This document shows positions 61,012-64,000 of a stretch of DNA of 64,000 nucleotides, one piece after another (the stretch's first letter is position 1; the number at the start of each line of letters is the position of its first letter). Position numbers and translations under genes: made by a program. Source of the DNA: Acidobacteriota bacterium (GTDB taxonomy: Bacteria > Acidobacteriota > Terriglobia > Bryobacterales > Bryobacteraceae); assembly GCA_018268715.1 (NCBI GenBank), contig JAFDVZ010000003.1, positions 124,001 through 188,000 on the forward strand, in the 5' to 3' direction. A model generated the notes under the pieces. That model worked only from the letters and a program-made list of their open reading frames with translations, did not search any database and was not told the DNA's origin.

Positions 61012-61743
61012 CGGCGGCTGGCGCTGCTCGATGCGGGCGATGGCCGTGCGAGCGGCGCGCGCCATGGAGAAGGCCGGCATCAGGCCGAAGCCCCTGGCGC
61101 CGCCGGAGACGGTCTCCCGGTCCTTTTCGGCGATCGGCTTCAGACGCTCGATGTCAGTCGAGTCGCCTAACTCGCCGAGCGCCTTGACGCCGGCTAACTG
61201 GTCGGATAACTCGCCGGCGGCGAGGAGTTGGCGCGCAACGGGCGCGGCGGCGGGCGAGGCGAGGTCGACCAGACGGTCGAGCGCCAGGGTTCCAATCATG
61301 CCTCCGGACCGGGCGAGCGCCGCTAGCGTTGCGTCGGCGACTCCCGCGGGGTAGTTCTTCAGCCCTTCGAGCGCGTTGGTCGCCGCCAGCAGGTCGGGGT
61401 CTCGCGCGGCCTTGGCGAGTATCGGGAGAAGGTCCGGACGGGCGAGAGCGCCCAGTTCGCGGGCGGCGGCGGCTCGCACGGGCGGCTGCTCGCTTTCTAG
61501 AGCTTCGGTTAACGCCGACACCGCGCCGGCCTTCGCCAGGTTCGTCGCCGCGCAGGTGCGCACCGCCGCATCGTCGAGCCCGGAACGGAACGCCGCGATG
61601 GCTTCCGGCGACGCCGCGCCGCGTAGTTCGAGACACGCCTGGTTGCGGAGGGAGGCGGGTTGCGTGGCGTCCATCATGGTGGCTAGCGGAGCGGCGGTCG
61701 ACAGCGCGGCGGCTGCGAGGGCTAGGGCGATGCATTGGTTCAT
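60964..61743 (-). CDS. Exported HEAT-repeat protein
   Basis: 259 residues, start at ATG 61741-61743, overlapping the TPR gene stop by four bases; the frame is open further upstream, but that is an antisense-like Arg/Pro-rich stretch of the TPR gene. Signal peptide 1-18 (ALALAAAALSTAAP). Residues about 30-235 are HEAT-like helices (AVSALTEALESEQPPVRAAAARELGAL, DLLPILAKAARDPDLLAATNALEGL, AGVKALGELGDSTDIERLKPI). Probably a scaffold in the periplasm; no enzymatic motif. Confidence 0.85.
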   Translation of the reverse strand: MNQCIALALAAAALSTAAPLATMMDATQPASLRNQACLELRGAASPEAIAAFRSGLDDAAVRTCAATNLAKAGAVSALTEALESEQPPVRAAAARELGALARPDLLPILAKAARDPDLLAATNALEGLKNYPAGVADATLAALARSGGMIGTLALDRLVDLASPAAAPVARQLLAAGELSDQLAGVKALGELGDSTDIERLKPIAEKDRETVSGGARGFGLMPAFSMARAARTAIARIEQRQPPSLHRLQPLHAGRNQE

Positions 61744-63017
61744 AGAGACGCCTCCAGGGCGGATTCGGCGGCGGGGGCCTGCCGTGGATCGAATCTCGGG
61801 TTCAGGGTGAGCGCTTTTTTCAGACGCTGGGCGGCTTCGGCTTTTCGGCCTTGGGCGAGCGAGATCAGGCCCGCGTGGTAGTAGAACATGGGCTCCGGAG
61901 TCCCCATTTTCAAGGCTTCGGCGGCGGCCTTGTCGGCTTCGTCGTAGCGTTTGTTGCGGTAGAGGGCCCAGGCCAGCGCGTCGTAGGTGTAGACGTCCTT
62001 GCGGATGTCGAGTTCGGCCTGGGCGAGTTGGAGGGCGCGCTCGACGCGACGGTCGCGGTCCAGGTAGATCATGGCCAGATTGCGGTTCGCCTTCTCCCGG
62101 GCGGCCTGGCCGAGACGGTCGATGACGTCCACCATCTGCATCTGCTGGTCCGCTTCCTGCTTGCGGCCGGCGGCGAGATAGAGGTCGTAGAGGGCGGCGG
62201 CGTAGTCGGGGAGCGGCGTCGCCGCTTGCGCCTTCCGGTAGCTGTCGATGGCGCGTTGGGTTTCGCCATTCAGGGCGAGGACGCGGCCTTGTCCGGCCAG
62301 CGCGGGATGGTAGTTGGGGAAGATGCGGAGGGCCTGCCGGTAGGACTCGGCGGCCGCGGCCGTTTCGCCGCCTTTCAGACGCAGGTTGCCGAGCTCCACG
62401 TAACACCACGCCAGGTTCTCGGCCGAGGAACTGCCCGACGCGATGGCCTTCGCCATGATCTCGATGGCGCCGGGGAGATCGCCCGCGATGAAGCGGAAAT
62501 AGGCGGCGCGATTGTAACTCGCCATGTCGGGGCGCAGGGTCACCATCCGCTGATAGGCCTCGGCGGAGCCGTTGTAGTCGCCTAACTCGATGAGGGCGTC
62601 GCCTAACGTGCCCCAGTTCCAGGGGTCCTGCGGCGCTAACTTCGTCAGGCGGCGGGAGTAGTCGGCGGCCTGGGCGAAGCCGTGCCGCTCTAACTCGATT
62701 TCGGTGCGGAGACGGAGGGCCTCGTAATTATTCGAGTCGAGCGACAGGACGTTTTCCAGGAGTTGGGCGGCGCGTTCGAGATAGCTGTAATCGGTGGTGT
62801 CGCGCACCTTCTGGATGTAGGCGCCGGCCAGCAGGTTCTGGTAGTGCGCGTTGTCGGGCCTGGCGGCGGCCATGGCCTGGTACATGGCGATGCGGTCGTC
62901 GGTGGCAAGGCGCTGGGCCTGTTCGTTCAGGGCGCGGTCCTGGTAGGCGGCGGCCAGGCGGTCCGGGCCGGTTTGGGCCAGGGCGGAGAGGGCGGTGACG
63001 AAGATGATGAGTCGCAT
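61740..63017 (-). CDS. Exported TPR-repeat protein
   Basis: 425 residues, signal peptide 1-14 (FVTALSALAQ). Around nine tetratricopeptide-like repeats from about 45 to 410, e.g. WNWGTLGDALIELGDYNGSAEAYQRMVTLRPD and YHPALAGQGRVLALNGETQRAIDSYRKAQ, plus FYYHAGLISLAQGRKAEAAQRLKKAL near the end. Protein-protein scaffold; partners inferred to be the DUF4331 protein (52 bases upstream) and the HEAT protein (overlapping). Confidence 0.92.
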   Translation of the reverse strand: MRLIIFVTALSALAQTGPDRLAAAYQDRALNEQAQRLATDDRIAMYQAMAAARPDNAHYQNLLAGAYIQKVRDTTDYSYLERAAQLLENVLSLDSNNYEALRLRTEIELERHGFAQAADYSRRLTKLAPQDPWNWGTLGDALIELGDYNGSAEAYQRMVTLRPDMASYNRAAYFRFIAGDLPGAIEIMAKAIASGSSSAENLAWCYVELGNLRLKGGETAAAAESYRQALRIFPNYHPALAGQGRVLALNGETQRAIDSYRKAQAATPLPDYAAALYDLYLAAGRKQEADQQMQMVDVIDRLGQAAREKANRNLAMIYLDRDRRVERALQLAQAELDIRKDVYTYDALAWALYRNKRYDEADKAAAEALKMGTPEPMFYYHAGLISLAQGRKAEAAQRLKKALTLNPRFDPRQAPAAESALEASL

Positions 63018-63069
63018 GGTTGTTATTGAGATGGGTGGCCGGCGGCCCGGCCACCTTCATGAACGGGAG

Positions 63070-64000
63070 TTAGTTGGTGGACTTACCCCGGCCGTTGGTT
63101 CCGTCCTGCTGGGTGTGCGCGTAGCCGGCGTGCGGGGCGGCGTGGAACGGGAAACGGTCGAGTAATGGGACGTCGTTCGAGTTGACGCCGTCGCCGAGGG
63201 GCGGGGCGTTCTGATAACCCGAAACCAGCACGCCCGCGAGCGCGCGGAGGCCGATGTCCACGACGTCGTCGCCGGGGCGGCGTCCGCCGAAGGGCCAGCC
63301 GGCGTTGTCGCCGCCCAGGGGGCCGAGACGGCTCTGCTGCGCGGCGGGGACGGGGGCGATGGTGAGGTCGATGCGGGTGATGTCGGGCACGAAGACGCCC
63401 AGCAGGTCGTTGCGCGGGGCGGGCGGGACTTTCAGGCCGAATACTCCGTTGAGCACGCCCGAGGCGAAGAATGGGTCGCCGATGAAGGCCGCGAATTGCT
63501 TGTCGTCGACCGGCTGGCTGCGGTTCCAGTAGTCCTTCATGGGCAGCGGGATGAGCGCCTCCACCGTCAGCGGATTGCCGACGCGGTCGATCTGCACCCA
63601 CTCGCCGTAGTGGAGCGGGTCCTGCGGGCTGGGACGCACGGTGACGATTTGGCGATTGGTAGCGGCCCACACGCCGATTTTCGCGTTGGGGTCCTTGGGG
63701 TCGGTGGGGACCGAGCCGTTGGCCGTCAACATGGAGATGGGCGCTTCGATGGCGATCAGGCTGATGTTGTAGCCGGCGAAACCATCGATGGCGGCGGGGG
63801 CGGCGGCGCCCTGGCCCTGGTCCGCGGCTCCGGTGAGCACCGGGGCGGGAGTGCGGAAGTTCAGCGTGTCGAACGTGGCGCCGCTATCGAAATAGAAGGC
63901 GTCGTCGCGCGGGCCGGCGAATACGCGCATGCCGTTTGAGAGTTCGAACACGGACGCCTTGCCGAGGGTGTTTTCGTAGTCGGGCGTCGACTTGGGGCCC
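63070..64000 (-). CDS. DUF4331 family protein, 5' part beyond right edge
   Basis: The frame is open to the right edge; visible residues include YENTLGKASVFELSNGMRVFAGPRDDAFYFDSGATFDTLNFR, VWAATNRQIVTVRP, WVQIDRVGNPLTVEALIPLPMKDYWNRSQP and PDITRIDLTIAPVPAAQQSRLGPLGGDNAGWPFGGRRPGDDVVDIGLRALAG, ending in FPFHAAPHAGYAHTQQDG. This is the C-terminal half of DUF4331, a secreted beta-propeller-like protein of unknown function. The GTG at 63949-63951 is internal, not the start. Operon with TPR and HEAT genes. Confidence 0.9.
   Translation of the reverse strand, partial: GPKSTPDYENTLGKASVFELSNGMRVFAGPRDDAFYFDSGATFDTLNFRTPAPVLTGAADQGQGAAAPAAIDGFAGYNISLIAIEAPISMLTANGSVPTDPKDPNAKIGVWAATNRQIVTVRPSPQDPLHYGEWVQIDRVGNPLTVEALIPLPMKDYWNRSQPVDDKQFAAFIGDPFFASGVLNGVFGLKVPPAPRNDLLGVFVPDITRIDLTIAPVPAAQQSRLGPLGGDNAGWPFGGRRPGDDVVDIGLRALAGVLVSGYQNAPPLGDGVNSNDVPLLDRFPFHAAPHAGYAHTQQDGTNGRGKSTN

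Noticed and set aside
61744-62409. Upstream extension of the HEAT-repeat frame
   Set aside because: Arg/Pro-rich shadow of the TPR gene; a proper leader begins at 61743.

Overview
The window is GC-rich bacterial chromosome with dense, often overlapping genes. It reads as an Acidobacteriota genome, most likely of the Bryobacterales/Solibacter type. That placement is an inference from gene content: Oar-type TonB-dependent receptors with an N-terminal carboxypeptidase-regulatory domain, an ADOP-type double permease, a GWxTD protein, sigma-54 control, many exported carbohydrate and peptide hydrolases, and lipid A/Kdo genes showing an outer membrane. I recognised no tRNA, rRNA, CRISPR array, complete insertion sequence or phage.

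Left part (1-8371, minus strand): a six-gene run of touching or overlapping genes. In transcription order it encodes an exported trypsin-like protease with a PDZ-like domain, an exported HELGH metallopeptidase-like protein, an exported caspase-family protease, an exported DUF900-type alpha/beta hydrolase, the MeaB GTPase and MTA phosphorylase (cut by the left edge). Next (8522-15411) come gnd with a PfkB sugar kinase (plus strand), a minus-strand set of a small exported protein, GH35 beta-galactosidase and glutathione peroxidase, and a chemoreceptor.

Centre (15431-30565): a probable group II intron remnant, a bidirectional terminator, a large radical SAM protein resembling tetraether/membrane-spanning lipid synthases, an acyl-CoA dehydrogenase, then the minus-strand run rpsO-pnp-tyrS-two MacB-type permeases. 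After Uma2 and RspA/ManD-type enolase-superfamily genes, a sigma-54 activator lies divergent to a small membrane protein and a tandem universal stress protein. Good -24/-12 elements precede that pair (29354) and the following receptor gene (30771).

Receptor-rich part (30825-44621): three outer-membrane receptor or barrel genes, a GWxTD protein and DUF5995. One of the receptors carries a single in-frame amber codon. A two-gene sugar-type operon (lectin-like fold plus enolase-superfamily enzyme) follows.

Right part (44627-64000): an ADOP permease divergent from an orphan RND adaptor, a single-chain WaaA-LpxK fusion (Kdo transfer and lipid A 4'-kinase), tldD-pmbA, OsmC, a TonB-dependent receptor with a CheY-like regulator, a translationally coupled active/inactive M16 peptidase pair with a third exported protein, and a DUF4331-TPR-HEAT operon that runs off the right edge.

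The strongest candidates for something new are the exported three-protease operon, the WaaA-LpxK fusion, the Tes-like radical SAM gene and the sigma-54/stress-protein/receptor module.
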